Shown here one piece after another: positions 46,327-56,379 of a DNA stretch of 64,000 nt. The notes below the pieces were generated by a model that was not told the DNA's origin, ran no database searches, and saw only the letters and a program-made list of their open reading frames with translations. Source of the DNA: Catenulispora acidiphila DSM 44928 (GTDB lineage Bacteria > Actinomycetota > Actinomycetes > Streptomycetales > Catenulisporaceae); assembly GCF_000024025.1 (NCBI RefSeq), contig NC_013131.1, forward strand, positions 5,456,001 to 5,520,000, read 5' to 3'. The translations under genes were made by a program, and so were the position numbers. The first letter of the stretch is position 1. Each line of letters starts with the position of its first letter.

Positions 46327-47166
46327 ATGGGAGTCCTGGACGGCAAGGTCGCGATCGTCACCGGCTCGGCCCGCGGCATCGGCCGCGCCACCGCCGACCT
46401 GCTGGCCGCGCAGGGTGCCAGCGTCCTGATCAACGACCTGGACGGCGACGTCGCCGCCGAAACCGCCGCCGAGATCGCCAAGACCCACGGCACCGACACC
46501 GCCGTCTTCGCCGGCGACCTCACCGCCGAGGGCACCCCCGAAGCCCTGGTGGCCAAGGCCGCCGACACCTTCGGCAAGATCGACATCCTGGTCAACAACG
46601 CCGGCTACACCCTCGACAAGCCGATCCACACCATGACCGACGACTGGTTCCAGCGCATGCTCGACATCCACACGGTCGTCCCCTTCCGCACCATCCGAGC
46701 AGCCGCCCCCTACTTCCGCGACCCGGCGAAAAAGGAACGCGAACAGGGCATCGAGGTCTTCCGCAAGATCGTGAACGTCTCCTCCGTCAGCGGCACCATG
46801 GGCAACGCCGGCCAAGCGAACTACTCCGCGGCCAAGTCAGCGGTAGTCGGCCTGACCAAAACCCTCGCCAAGGAATGGGGCCAGTTCAAGGTCAACGTCA
46901 ACGCCGTGGCCTTCGGCCACATAGAAACCCGCCTCACCGCCGCCAAGAGCGAAGACAACACCATGACCATCGGCGGCGAGACAGTCCACCTCGGCATCCC
47001 CGAAGCCATGGTCGGCGCCACCAGCTTCCTGATCCCCCTCGGCCGTCCCGGCACCCCCGAAGAAGCCGCGGGCGGCGTCTTCTACCTGTGCTCCCCCTGG
47101 TCCAACTACGTGTCGGGCCAGGTGCTGAACGTCACCGGCGGGCAATGGATCGGGATGATGTCCTGA
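46327..47166 (+). CDS. Short-chain dehydrogenase, FabG/MFE-2-like
   Basis: A 279-residue SDR with the cofactor motif TGSARGIG, NNAG, the catalytic Ser in NVSSVSG and Tyr-x-x-x-Lys in YSAAKSA. An acidic residue after the second strand (INDLDGD) prefers NAD. It should oxidise a 3-hydroxyacyl-CoA or similar alcohol, following the MaoC hydratase encoded just upstream. AAGGAG lies six bases before the ATG at 46327. The family assignment is firm but the substrate is not. Confidence 0.93.
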   Translation: MGVLDGKVAIVTGSARGIGRATADLLAAQGASVLINDLDGDVAAETAAEIAKTHGTDTAVFAGDLTAEGTPEALVAKAADTFGKIDILVNNAGYTLDKPIHTMTDDWFQRMLDIHTVVPFRTIRAAAPYFRDPAKKEREQGIEVFRKIVNVSSVSGTMGNAGQANYSAAKSAVVGLTKTLAKEWGQFKVNVNAVAFGHIETRLTAAKSEDNTMTIGGETVHLGIPEAMVGATSFLIPLGRPGTPEEAAGGVFYLCSPWSNYVSGQVLNVTGGQWIGMMS

Positions 47167-47216
47167 CGGTGGCGTAGCGAGCTGGTGCCGGTTGTGAGCG
47201 CGTCGAGGAGAGTTGA

Positions 47217-48277
<1,061 letters not shown>

Positions 48278-48304
48278 TCACCGGGTTCGGCACCGCGAAA
48301 ACCG

Positions 48305-48342
48305 CACCGGCCGGGACGCATGCGGGGAGGTCCCGGCCGGTG
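48305..48342 (+). terminator. Terminator after the aldo/keto reductase
   Basis: CACCGGCCGGGA at 48305-48316 pairs over 12 bases with TCCCGGCCGGTG at 48331-48342. It follows the reductase stop by 71 bases. Confidence 0.7.
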
Positions 48343-48607
48343 AAGGGCGCGACGCTGCGCCGCCGGGTCCGGGTGCCCGGCCAGGCGGGGGGCAAACAAG
48401 CTGGTCGCGGGTTGCGGCGGTTCGGATCGGGTGTGCGGATCAGGTGGTCGGATCGGGTGCGCGGCCTGCGGGGAGGTTCGGCTACTGAGTGTCGGGGCGC
48501 AGCTCAAGGCAGCCGGATTGAGTTTGGCTGCTGCGGATCGGGTTATAGGCGGTTGTTATCCGCAGCGTCCGCGCCCGGTGCGCACGGCCCGAAAGGTCTC
48601 ACAGGTA
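48343..48607. other. Non-coding region
   Basis: No gene is visible here. The stretch contains several GGTTCGGATCGGGTG-like near-repeats (about 48415-48465) and an AT-richer stretch with GGTTATAGG near 48541. It must carry the promoter of the hypothetical gene downstream, but I cannot place one with confidence. Confidence 0.5.
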
Positions 48608-48937
48608 GTGGATCGACAGCTTCTTCCGAATGTGTATGACGTGCTGGATCATGCCGGTTTCTTGATCGACGAAGAGCGGGGGCTGACGATCGAATCGTTG
48701 TCTGAGACGGTGCGGGTCCGCTGCCGCTCGGACTACAGCCTGCTGCGTCCGGCCATCGACCTTGCGACCGTCAGGCAACGCGAGACTTCGCACGGTTACG
48801 GCAACGGCATCCAGGCCGCGGTGACCACTGCCATAGCAGCCGTGCTGGAACAAGCCGGCTACAGCGTCCAGGCCCGCGACTGCGAGATCTTTGTCACCGC
48901 GAGCGCCGCCGTGCGGCAAAGGCCATCGAACTCATAG
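48608..48937 (+). CDS. Small hypothetical protein
   Basis: A probable gene of 109 residues from the GTG at 48608. Coding character begins there; the same frame upstream is poor. The sequence (VDRQLLPNVYDVLDHAGF, then an alpha-helix AAVTTAIAAVLEQAGY) looks like a small mixed fold protein with no family that I recognise. It precedes the soluble kinase gene by 57 bases on the same strand and could be its target or partner. That is an inference only. Confidence 0.5.
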   Translation: MDRQLLPNVYDVLDHAGFLIDEERGLTIESLSETVRVRCRSDYSLLRPAIDLATVRQRETSHGYGNGIQAAVTTAIAAVLEQAGYSVQARDCEIFVTASAAVRQRPSNS

Positions 48938-48994
48938 ACAGCCGGCAGGCCGACTGCCGTTTCAGCTGCTGGATCCCGGACAAATGCTGACGCT

Positions 48995-49942
48995 ATGAAT
49001 CTCCGTGATGGCGGAGACCGTTCTAGTACGCCGCCTTCGGCGCCGTCTCGGTCCGCCTCTCATGCGGCGCCGGTGTTGGCGGGGCGGTACCAGCTCGGGC
49101 GGACGTTGGGCGTCGGGGGTTCTGCGGCGGTGTACCAGGCCACCGATCTGGTGCTGAATCGCGTTGTCGCGGTGAAGCTCTATCGGGCCTTGGACATGGA
49201 CGAGGCGCAGGCGGCACGGGCCGCCGAGGAAGCGCGCCTGCTGGCGACGCTCAACCATCCGAGCATCCCTCCGCTGTATGACGCGGGGATCGCCGAGGGG
49301 CGGAACTACCTGGTCACCCCGCTGATCAGCGGACCGACGCTGGCGCAGCGGATCCGTCAGGGACCGGTCACGCCAGCCGAGGCCCACCACCTGGCCATGG
49401 CGCTGACCGACGCGTTGTGCCACGTCCACGCCCGCGGGATCGTCCATCGCGACGTGAAGCCCGGCAATGTCCTCCTGCCGCCGGGAGGCGGTATCTGCCT
49501 GGTCGACTTCGGCATCGCCCGCGCCTTGGGCAGCCAGGAGGTGACCGCGAAAAGCCTCGTGGTCGGGACCGCCGGCTACCTGGCACCGGAGCGCATCCGC
49601 GGCGCCACGGCGACCACCCAGACCGACGTCTACGCTGTCGGCCTGACGCTGCTGGAGGCGCTCCTGGGCCGCCGCACCTATGAGGGCACGGCGCTCCAGC
49701 AAGTCATGGCCGCGATCGACCGACCGCCGACGGTCCCCGTCACCCTGGGCCCGCAGTGGCACCCGCTGCTGTCCGCGCTGACGGACTCCGACCCCCACCG
49801 GCGTCCGACCATGAGCGACGTCTTCGACGACCTGGCCGGCTGGGATCAGAGCCCTGGCCAGCCTTCGCCGGAACAGCAGGTGCGCGCGGAGATCTCCTCA
49901 GTCCAGCCGCCGGCGACCCAGCCGATGCGATCGATCTTCTAA
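48995..49942 (+). CDS. Soluble Ser/Thr protein kinase
   Basis: A 315-residue kinase with Lys61 in AVKLYR, HRDVKPGN (Asp153), DFG at 171-173 and APE at 197-199, so it should be active. The Gly loop LGVGGSA is complete. No membrane helix follows; the C-terminus is a Pro/Gln-rich tail. It is thus a cytoplasmic kinase with no sensing domain visible. Its stop lies one base before the convergent transketolase stop, with no terminator between them. Confidence 0.93.
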   Translation: MNLRDGGDRSSTPPSAPSRSASHAAPVLAGRYQLGRTLGVGGSAAVYQATDLVLNRVVAVKLYRALDMDEAQAARAAEEARLLATLNHPSIPPLYDAGIAEGRNYLVTPLISGPTLAQRIRQGPVTPAEAHHLAMALTDALCHVHARGIVHRDVKPGNVLLPPGGGICLVDFGIARALGSQEVTAKSLVVGTAGYLAPERIRGATATTQTDVYAVGLTLLEALLGRRTYEGTALQQVMAAIDRPPTVPVTLGPQWHPLLSALTDSDPHRRPTMSDVFDDLAGWDQSPGQPSPEQQVRAEISSVQPPATQPMRSIF

Positions 49943-49943
49943 C

Positions 49944-51863
49944 TCAAGCCTGAGCATCCGCCGGCCTCAGATCGGACAGCAGCCGCTGTGCCGCGCGAAC
50001 GATGTGACGAGCGGAAATCCCTGCCGCGTCGAGTTGTTCTGCCGCGCTGCGGGAGTCGGGCATGTGGCGGACGGCCAGGTGGACGAGAGGAGCCTGGTTC
50101 CGGTGGTCGGCAAGCGTGGCCATCACGGCTTCGCCGAGTCCGCCCTCGGGGTGGTGGTCCTCGACGATGACGACGGCCTTGGTCCGCGCCGCCTGGGCGA
50201 CGGTCTGGTGGTCCAAGGGCTTGACCGAATAAAGGTCGACCACGCGGGCCCGGACTCCCAAGCCTTGAAGTTCCTCCTGGGCCTTCAGCGCCTCGTGAAC
50301 GGTGACGCCGGCGGCGAAGACGGTGACGTCGTCCTCCTCGCTGTGGCGCAGGACCTTGGAGCCGCCGACCGGGAACTCCTCGCCGTGCGGATACAGCACC
50401 GGGTACGCGCCACGCGTCAGACGCAGGTAGCTGATACCCGGCAGGTCGGCGACCGTCGCGGTGAGCGCCGCGGCGGCTGTGGCGTCAGCGGGATACAGCA
50501 CAGTGGAGCCGTGTACCGAGCGCATCATCGCCAAATCCTCCAGCGCCATCTGTGACGGGCCGTCCTCGCCGATCTCGACGCCGCAGTGCGTCCCGGCCAC
50601 GGCGAGGTTCGTCCGAGAGATCGCCCCCATCCGGATGAAGTCGTGAGCCCGGGTCAGGAAAGCGGCGAAGGTAGCGGCGATCGGCTTGTAGCCGACCGCA
50701 GACAAGCCCACGGCGGTGGCGATCATCTGCTGCTCGGCGATGTAGCTCTCGAAGAAGCGGTCCGGACAGACCTTCGCGAACTCGTTGGTGTAGGTCGAGT
50801 TCCCCACTTCGGCATCGAGCACCACCAGGTCGGGGCGGTCGGCCAGAGCAGCCAGAGTCGCGCCGAACGCCTTGCGCGGGGCGACTTCGCCGCCTTCCTC
50901 GAAGCTCGGCAGCGTCACATCAGCGCCCTGATGAGAGATCGGCTTGCCCTTCTCACTGTCCGGCAGCGGGCCGACCACCCGCAGCCGGCGCACCCCGCCG
51001 AGTTCGGCGATCGCCCGCTCGGCCATCTCGGCCGGCAGCGGCTTGCCGTGCCAGTCCGGGCTGTTCTCGATCTCGGAGAAGCCGCGGCCCTTGCGGGTCT
51101 TGGCCAAGATCACCGTCGGCCGCGTGGTGGTAGCGGAGCTGTGCAGGGCGGCGTCGATCTGCGCGAGGTCGTGGCCGTCGATCGGGATCGCCTGCGCCCC
51201 GAACGCCTCGACCCGCCGGGCGTAGGCGTCCAGATCCCATTCCAGCTCGGTCGGACCGCGCTGGCCCAGCCGGTTCACGTCCACGATCACGGTGTAGTTC
51301 GCCAACTCGTGACGGCGCGCCGCGTCCAGCGCCTCCCACACCGAGCCCTCCGCCATCTCCGAATCGCCGCACAGCACCCACACCCGGTACGGCGTGTGCT
51401 CGGCCTCCCGCATGCGAGCAGCCAGCGCGACCCCGACCCCGATGCCGATCCCCTGGCCGAGCGAGCCGGTCGCGGCGTCCACCCACGGCAGCTGCGGGGT
51501 GGGGTGGCCCTCCAACGCGCTGCCGGCACGGCGGTAGGTGGTGACCAGCACGTCCTCGGAAATCGCCCCAGCGGCCGCGTACATCGCGTACAGCAGCGGG
51601 GAGGCGTGCCCCTTGGAGAAGATCAGGTGGTCGTTGCCGGGGTTGTCCGGCAAGTCCCAGTCGTAGGTCAGATGCCGAGCCATCAGCACCGCCATCACGT
51701 CGGCGGCGGACATGCCGGAGGTGGGATGCCCGGAGCCGGCGGCGGTGGAGCAGCGGATCGCGTCGACCCGCAGCTGCTGGGCGAGGTTGAAGACATCGGC
51801 CAGATCGGTGTTCTGATCGATGGTCTTGTCGATGGGGCTGCCGTGCTCAACGCGCTCAGTCAT
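49944..51863 (-). CDS. tkt: Transketolase
   Basis: A 639-residue single-chain transketolase. Visible motifs are GSGHPTSGMSAADVMAVL, the TPP motif GDSEMAEGSVWEAL (here GDSE in place of the usual GDG-type), GIGIGVGVALAAR, and in the Pyr half FESYIAEQQMIATAVGLSA. It transfers two-carbon ketol units in the pentose phosphate pathway. Its short length and sequence resemble the human-like transketolase group more than the long bacterial TktA. It follows the HhH-GPD gene by about 80 bases. Confidence 0.93.
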   Translation of the reverse strand: MTERVEHGSPIDKTIDQNTDLADVFNLAQQLRVDAIRCSTAAGSGHPTSGMSAADVMAVLMARHLTYDWDLPDNPGNDHLIFSKGHASPLLYAMYAAAGAISEDVLVTTYRRAGSALEGHPTPQLPWVDAATGSLGQGIGIGVGVALAARMREAEHTPYRVWVLCGDSEMAEGSVWEALDAARRHELANYTVIVDVNRLGQRGPTELEWDLDAYARRVEAFGAQAIPIDGHDLAQIDAALHSSATTTRPTVILAKTRKGRGFSEIENSPDWHGKPLPAEMAERAIAELGGVRRLRVVGPLPDSEKGKPISHQGADVTLPSFEEGGEVAPRKAFGATLAALADRPDLVVLDAEVGNSTYTNEFAKVCPDRFFESYIAEQQMIATAVGLSAVGYKPIAATFAAFLTRAHDFIRMGAISRTNLAVAGTHCGVEIGEDGPSQMALEDLAMMRSVHGSTVLYPADATAAAALTATVADLPGISYLRLTRGAYPVLYPHGEEFPVGGSKVLRHSEEDDVTVFAAGVTVHEALKAQEELQGLGVRARVVDLYSVKPLDHQTVAQAARTKAVVIVEDHHPEGGLGEAVMATLADHRNQAPLVHLAVRHMPDSRSAAEQLDAAGISARHIVRAAQRLLSDLRPADAQA

Positions 51864-51945
51864 CAGGACTCCTCTGGAGTTGCGGAAAAACCCTCCGTGC
51901 CCAATTCGCCCGGATCGAACCGGGCTTCCGGTGCGCCCGGAGCCT

Positions 51946-52569
51946 TCACAGCGTGCTGCGTACCAACGCCGCCGCCAGCCGCGGCACGTCTTGCGGCGCC
52001 ACCGACGCGGCCAACCGGTCGGGGTCCTTGGGAAGTCCGTTCTTCTCCGCGCCGTCGAGGGCCCGCCGATCGAACGCGGGGCACAGTTCCTCCCACTCCC
52101 CCTGCGCCTCCCGGCAGAAGATCTCCGCGCCGACCGGCCCGATCCGGGGAAACTCCTGCAGGAGCTGCCGGATCCGTGCCGGGTCGCCGCCGGCTTCCTT
52201 GCGCAAGCGCCGCAGGTCGCCGTGCCATCGATCGATGAGCAGTTCCGCGCCTTCGTGCAACGCCGTCGCGGTGCTCTCGTCATAGCGGCGATAGTGCGCG
52301 CGCCCGAGGGCGTCGACCAGTTCCTGCCACGAGGCGTCGGCGACTGCCCGCGGGGTACGCCAGCCCGCTGTGAAGATCTCGCGTGCGGCGTCGACGGCGA
52401 TGTGCGCGGTGATGCGTGCGGACAGCAGGGTACTGAGAACCAGCAGTTGGTAGAGCGGGCTCGGCTTGTCCCTCAGGCGGATGCCCGCCTCGTGGGCGTA
52501 CGTCTCGCCGCCGGCGGCAAGCAGCCGCTCGGCGCGGTCTCGTACTGTCTTCGACGGTCCTTCAGCCAT
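51946..52569 (-). CDS. HhH-GPD DNA glycosylase/endonuclease III-like protein
   Basis: A 207-residue protein of the Nth fold. The helical YQLLVLSTLLSARI and the HhH hairpin FPRIGPVGAEIF are visible, and an Asp in CPAFDRRA stands at the expected catalytic site. The Lys of bifunctional Nth enzymes (GxGxKTA) is not seen and no C-terminal FeS Cys cluster is present. It may be a monofunctional base-excision enzyme or have lost activity. It follows the antiporter operon by nine bases. Confidence 0.85.
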   Translation of the reverse strand: MAEGPSKTVRDRAERLLAAGGETYAHEAGIRLRDKPSPLYQLLVLSTLLSARITAHIAVDAAREIFTAGWRTPRAVADASWQELVDALGRAHYRRYDESTATALHEGAELLIDRWHGDLRRLRKEAGGDPARIRQLLQEFPRIGPVGAEIFCREAQGEWEELCPAFDRRALDGAEKNGLPKDPDRLAASVAPQDVPRLAAALVRSTL

Positions 52570-52578
52570 ACGATGGAT

Positions 52579-54336
52579 TCACCTCTCGATGAGCATGAGC
52601 GCCGCGAGCAGGACGATCGCCCCGCCGACGGCATATGCGGTGTAGTCGTTGACCGATCCGGTGTGCAGCGCGCGCAGCAGATCCAGCACACGCGGACGGC
52701 GCCGGCGAAGAACCTGCCACGCGAGCAGGATGCCGAGCCCGACGCTGAGCAGAGCGATCGTCAGCTCCTGGGGATCGATGTAGGCGAAGCCCGGATGCAG
52801 CTGCGTGATGCGTCCGGCCTGGTTCAGCACGGCGGCGGCGTATTGGCCGGGGTTCAGCAGTGCCGAGACCGCCGGATCGACGATGGTGTCCAGCACGTAG
52901 GCGGGCAGAACGCCGAACAGCACGCAGCACCCCGCCAGGGTCCCCAGGCTGAAGCGCATGCCCGGGCGCAGGAACTCGCGGCGTTCGTAGTCTTCGCGGC
53001 GCGGCTTCAGGAACGCCAGCCACATCGCGCGCGCCAGCGCCGCGATCGTGATCAGCTGCGCGACCAGAAGCAGGACGTAGGGCAGGTACTGATCGCTGTC
53101 GCGCAGTCCGGTGTGGATCAAGCCCACGGACACGTAGCCGTTGAAGGGAGGTACGCCGGCGATCGAGGCGACGCCGATCCCGAACGCGACCGTCAGCCCG
53201 GGCCAGCTGCGCATCAGGCCGCCCATGCGCGACAGCTCCGTCTCGCCGGTACGGTGCACGATCGCGCCCGCGCACAGGAACAGCAGTGTCTTGAACAACG
53301 CGTGGTTGATCAGGTGGTAGACACCCCCGGCCACCCCGGCCGGGTCGGCGGTGGCCAATCCGGCGACGATCACCCCGACCTGCGAGACGGTGTCGTAGGC
53401 CAGCAACCGCTTCAGGTCGTCCTGGACCAGGGCGAGGCACGCGCCGACCAGCGCCGAGGCCACCCCCAGCACCATCAGCGCGCCGAGCACCGGGGTGTGC
53501 GCGGCGGGATAGATCTGCAGGGCGATCCGGGTGATCCCCACGATGCCCAGGTTGACCATCAGCCCGGAGAACAAGGCCGAGACCGGTCCCGGTGCCGCGG
53601 TATGGGCGTCGGCGAGCCATCCGTGGAACGGCACCAGACCCGCCTTGGTGGCGAAGCCCGCGATGAACAAGCCCAGGGCGAGCAGATCGGCTGCCTGAAG
53701 CGGTCCGGTGAGAGCAGTGGCGAGCTGGCCGTAGTTCAGCGCGCCGTGCGTGTTGTAGAGCAGACCGGCCGCGATGAAGACGCAGAACCCTGCGATGGTG
53801 GTCAGCACCAGGATCTTGAAGGCGGCTTCCAGGGCGGGCGGACGCTCCAGGAAGAAGCCGGTCAGACCGTAGCTGGCCAGCGCCGCGACCTCGAACCAGA
53901 CGAACAGGTCGACGGTGTCTGCGGTGAGCGCCGCCCCGATCAGCCCGGCGAGCAGCAGCTGGACCAGCGCGGCGAAGCCGCCCAGTTCCCGGGCGCCCAG
54001 ACCGCCGAGCTCGGACAGGGTGTACAGGACCAGAAGCGCGCCGATGCCGGCGCTCAGCAGCGCGAACGTGAGCCCGAACGGGTCCGCCGCGAAGGCGACG
54101 CCCAGCGCGAAGCCGCGCACCGGTACCCAGCCGCCGAGATAGTGCACCAGCACCCGTCCGCCGAACACCGCGGGCGAGACCACGACGAGCAGCGCGAGGG
54201 TCCCGAGCAAGAAAGTCAGAGAGCTGACCAGCGCCAGACGCGGGGAGAGCCGGGCGACCAGCGGTGCGACACACGCGCCGGTCAGCGGGATCGCGACCGC
54301 CAGCGGCAGCAGGGAGGCCAGAGCCGCGTCGCTCAC
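52579..54336 (-). CDS. mnhD: Mrp antiporter subunit D (NuoN/L-like)
   Basis: A 585-residue membrane protein with some fourteen helices of the proton-pumping antiporter family: FVWFEVAALASYGLTG, the Lys in FATKAGLVPFHGWLADAHTAAPGPVSALFSG and LVQDDLKRLLAYDTVSQVG. Together with the B, C, E, F and G subunits it exchanges Na+ (or K+) for H+ across the membrane. Its ATG overlaps the mnhC stop by four bases. It is the only large NuoL/M/N-like subunit in this operon. Confidence 0.92.
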   Translation of the reverse strand: MSDAALASLLPLAVAIPLTGACVAPLVARLSPRLALVSSLTFLLGTLALLVVVSPAVFGGRVLVHYLGGWVPVRGFALGVAFAADPFGLTFALLSAGIGALLVLYTLSELGGLGARELGGFAALVQLLLAGLIGAALTADTVDLFVWFEVAALASYGLTGFFLERPPALEAAFKILVLTTIAGFCVFIAAGLLYNTHGALNYGQLATALTGPLQAADLLALGLFIAGFATKAGLVPFHGWLADAHTAAPGPVSALFSGLMVNLGIVGITRIALQIYPAAHTPVLGALMVLGVASALVGACLALVQDDLKRLLAYDTVSQVGVIVAGLATADPAGVAGGVYHLINHALFKTLLFLCAGAIVHRTGETELSRMGGLMRSWPGLTVAFGIGVASIAGVPPFNGYVSVGLIHTGLRDSDQYLPYVLLLVAQLITIAALARAMWLAFLKPRREDYERREFLRPGMRFSLGTLAGCCVLFGVLPAYVLDTIVDPAVSALLNPGQYAAAVLNQAGRITQLHPGFAYIDPQELTIALLSVGLGILLAWQVLRRRRPRVLDLLRALHTGSVNDYTAYAVGGAIVLLAALMLIER

Positions 54337-54701
54337 CCCCGCAGCTCCCTGACGCGGTCGGCGTCCAGGGTGCGGCGGTGCTGCGCGATACGCACCACGA
54401 CCGACAGGAACACCGCGGTGACCGCCACTCCGATGACGATCGCGGTCAGGCAGAAGTTCTGCAGGACCGGATCGGCGACGTTCCCCGCCGCCAACTGCTC
54501 CGGGCTTCGGCCCTTCGGCGGGTCGACCAGGACCGGCGCGGTCGAGCCGGAGCGGTAGGCCATGGAGATGAACAGCACGTAGGTGGAGCTCTCCATCAAG
54601 GACAGCCCCATCACCATCTTGATCATGTTGCGGCGCGTCAGGACCGTGTACAGGCCCAGGCAGAACAGCGCCGCGGAGGCGAGGTAGTTGACGACGATCA
54701 T
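54333..54701 (-). CDS. mnhC: Mrp antiporter subunit C (NuoK-like)
   Basis: A 122-residue protein with three helices, matching MnhC/NuoK: LFCLGLYTVLTRRNMIKMVMGLSLMESSTYVLF and a later LTAIVIGVAVTAVFLSVVVRI. It forms part of the membrane proton/cation path next to subunit D. It overlaps both neighbours by four bases, so translation is coupled. Confidence 0.93.
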   Translation of the reverse strand: MIVVNYLASAALFCLGLYTVLTRRNMIKMVMGLSLMESSTYVLFISMAYRSGSTAPVLVDPPKGRSPEQLAAGNVADPVLQNFCLTAIVIGVAVTAVFLSVVVRIAQHRRTLDADRVRELRG

Positions 54702-55702
54702 CGGCGGCTTCCTCCGCTCTGATCAGGACCCTGATTGTCTTCGCCGTCGCTGTCGCCGTCCTCGTCCGGCGTCCAGTCGTGCGTCATGCCCAGCACCGCG
54801 AAGACCGCGATCATCAGGCCGGTACCGACCTCGATCAGCTCTCCGACGCTGAACAGCTGCGCGACACCGCCGGAGCGGATCGTCCCGACCGGCGCGAGCG
54901 GCAGCCAGTTCGCCGAGAACGAGCCCTTGAGCAGCAGGCCGAGGGTCTCGGCGCCGATGATCAGCGCGGCGCCTGCCATCTCGATACCTTCCAGCAGCCC
55001 GGGACGGATCACGCCGGCGATGCGTTTGCGCCCGAAGCCGGCGTAGACCAGCAGCGCCACCCCGAGCATGACGGCGCCGCCCGGGAACCCGCCGCCGGGC
55101 GAGTATCCCCAAGCGACCAAGTAGAGGCCGGTGACCGCCAGCACGGGAGCGGCGGTACGGATGGCGGTGCGGATCACGACGCTCATCGCGTGGGCGCGTT
55201 CCGGCGCCGGGGAGCCGACGGGCTCGGCGTCAGGGGTCTCGGGACGGCGCAGCCCGGCCGCGCCGCCCACCGCGTCGTCGGGCTCGCCCGCCTCCTCCTT
55301 CTCCGCGGCGCGCGCCTGCTCTTCTTCTTGATCGCGCCGCTCGTGCGGGTCCACCTCCGCCTGTTCCCGGCGCCCGGCGGTCTCCTCCCCGAAGTACCCG
55401 CGGCGCGGCTCGCGCGGCCGGGAGATCACGATGACGCTGATGACGGCGGCCAGCAGCAGGAACGTCTCCCCGAACGTGTCGAAACCCCGCGTGCCGTAGA
55501 CGACCTCGTTGACCGGCTCGGACAGCTTCCACCGCGGCAGCGCCACCTCCAGGGCGTAGCGTGCGACCGGCGGCAAGGCGGCATGGTCCCGCTGCAACCG
55601 GAGGAAGCCGACCGCCAGGACCGCCGCCATCCCGGCGGTGAGCAGCGCCCCGGCGGCGACCCGGTGGTGCGGCTCGTGGTCGGCGCCGGCCCGCCGGCTC
55701 AT
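54698..55702 (-). CDS. mnhB: MnhB-domain protein with MbhE-like N-terminus
   Basis: A 334-residue protein in two parts. The N-terminal part (residues about 1-100) has one or two helices and GTRGFDTFGETFLLLAAVISVIV, like MbhE or the end of MrpA. A charged linker of about 75 residues rich in Glu and Arg follows. The C-terminal part (from about 170) has the MnhB pattern PGGGFPGGAVMLGVALLVYAGFG with three to four helices. The fusion probably replaces the C-terminal domain of MrpA. It overlaps its neighbours on both sides. Confidence 0.87.
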   Translation of the reverse strand: MSRRAGADHEPHHRVAAGALLTAGMAAVLAVGFLRLQRDHAALPPVARYALEVALPRWKLSEPVNEVVYGTRGFDTFGETFLLLAAVISVIVISRPREPRRGYFGEETAGRREQAEVDPHERRDQEEEQARAAEKEEAGEPDDAVGGAAGLRRPETPDAEPVGSPAPERAHAMSVVIRTAIRTAAPVLAVTGLYLVAWGYSPGGGFPGGAVMLGVALLVYAGFGRKRIAGVIRPGLLEGIEMAGAALIIGAETLGLLLKGSFSANWLPLAPVGTIRSGGVAQLFSVGELIEVGTGLMIAVFAVLGMTHDWTPDEDGDSDGEDNQGPDQSGGSRR

Positions 55703-55980
55703 CGCCGCTCCCGCTCCGCGAGATCGCCGGTGTCGCGGACTTCGGCGCGCGCCTTCCCGATGGCGACCAGATACAGCACCGGCAACGCGATCGACCCGAC
55801 CACGATCTCCGAGTGCGCGTCGTCCGGGGCGCCGAGGACCACGAACAGCAGGGACAGGAACGCGCCGACCGCCGACAGCGCCATGACCGCGCCGCTGAGG
55901 TTCCGCAGGCGCACCACGAGCACGGCGCAGCCCAGAGTCAGCGCGAGCAACAGGTAGTCCATCAGCCAGAACACGGTCAT
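55699..55980 (-). CDS. DUF4040 (MbhD-like) antiporter subunit
   Basis: A 93-residue membrane protein with three helices; RNLSGAVMALSAVGAFLSLLFVVLGAPDDAHSEIVVGSIALPVLYLVAIG matches DUF4040/MbhD, which also forms the penultimate domain of MrpA. It is encoded as a separate gene between mnhG and mnhB, overlapping the latter by four bases. It works as part of the multi-subunit antiporter. Confidence 0.9.
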   Translation of the reverse strand: MTVFWLMDYLLLALTLGCAVLVVRLRNLSGAVMALSAVGAFLSLLFVVLGAPDDAHSEIVVGSIALPVLYLVAIGKARAEVRDTGDLAERERR

Positions 55981-55986
55981 GGAGCC

Positions 55987-56379
55987 TCAGTCCTCTTCCT
56001 GGTCCTGGTTCTGGTTCTCGTCCTGGTCCGCGCGGCGCTCGCGGTCGCGCCGTTCCCGGGCCTCGGCCGCCTCATCGCGCACGGCGCCGTTCCACATGGG
56101 CACGCCTGTTTTATAGGCGGCGCGTGCCAGCGCGTGCGAGGCGGCGGGGTTCAGGAGCAGGAGCACGAACGCGGTCAGCAGAGCCCGGCTGGAGTAGGAG
56201 CTGAGCACGCCCTCCCCGACGACCAGCGCGATCAGCGCGGGCAAGGCGCCCATGGTGATGGTTTTGGAGGAGCACTGGATACGGCAGTACAGGTCGGGCA
56301 TACGCAGGATGCCGACGGCGCCGGACAGGGAGAAGCCGAGGCCGACGCAGGCCAGCACGAGGACGATCGCGGTCTTCAC
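55987..56379 (-). CDS. mnhG: Mrp antiporter subunit G
   Basis: A 130-residue protein with three helices and the MnhG pattern GAVGILRMPDLYCRIQCSSKTITMG. A charged C-terminal tail rich in Arg, Glu, Gln and Asp extends into the cytoplasm. It overlaps mnhF by four bases and precedes the DUF4040 gene by six. Confidence 0.92.
   Translation of the reverse strand: MKTAIVLVLACVGLGFSLSGAVGILRMPDLYCRIQCSSKTITMGALPALIALVVGEGVLSSYSSRALLTAFVLLLLNPAASHALARAAYKTGVPMWNGAVRDEAAEARERRDRERRADQDENQNQDQEED

Noticed and set aside
51820-54558. Long plus-strand frame opposite mnhD and the HhH-GPD gene
   Set aside because: The minus-strand genes overlap their neighbours as an antiporter operon should. The opposite frame is Gln/Arg/Gly-rich without a fold.
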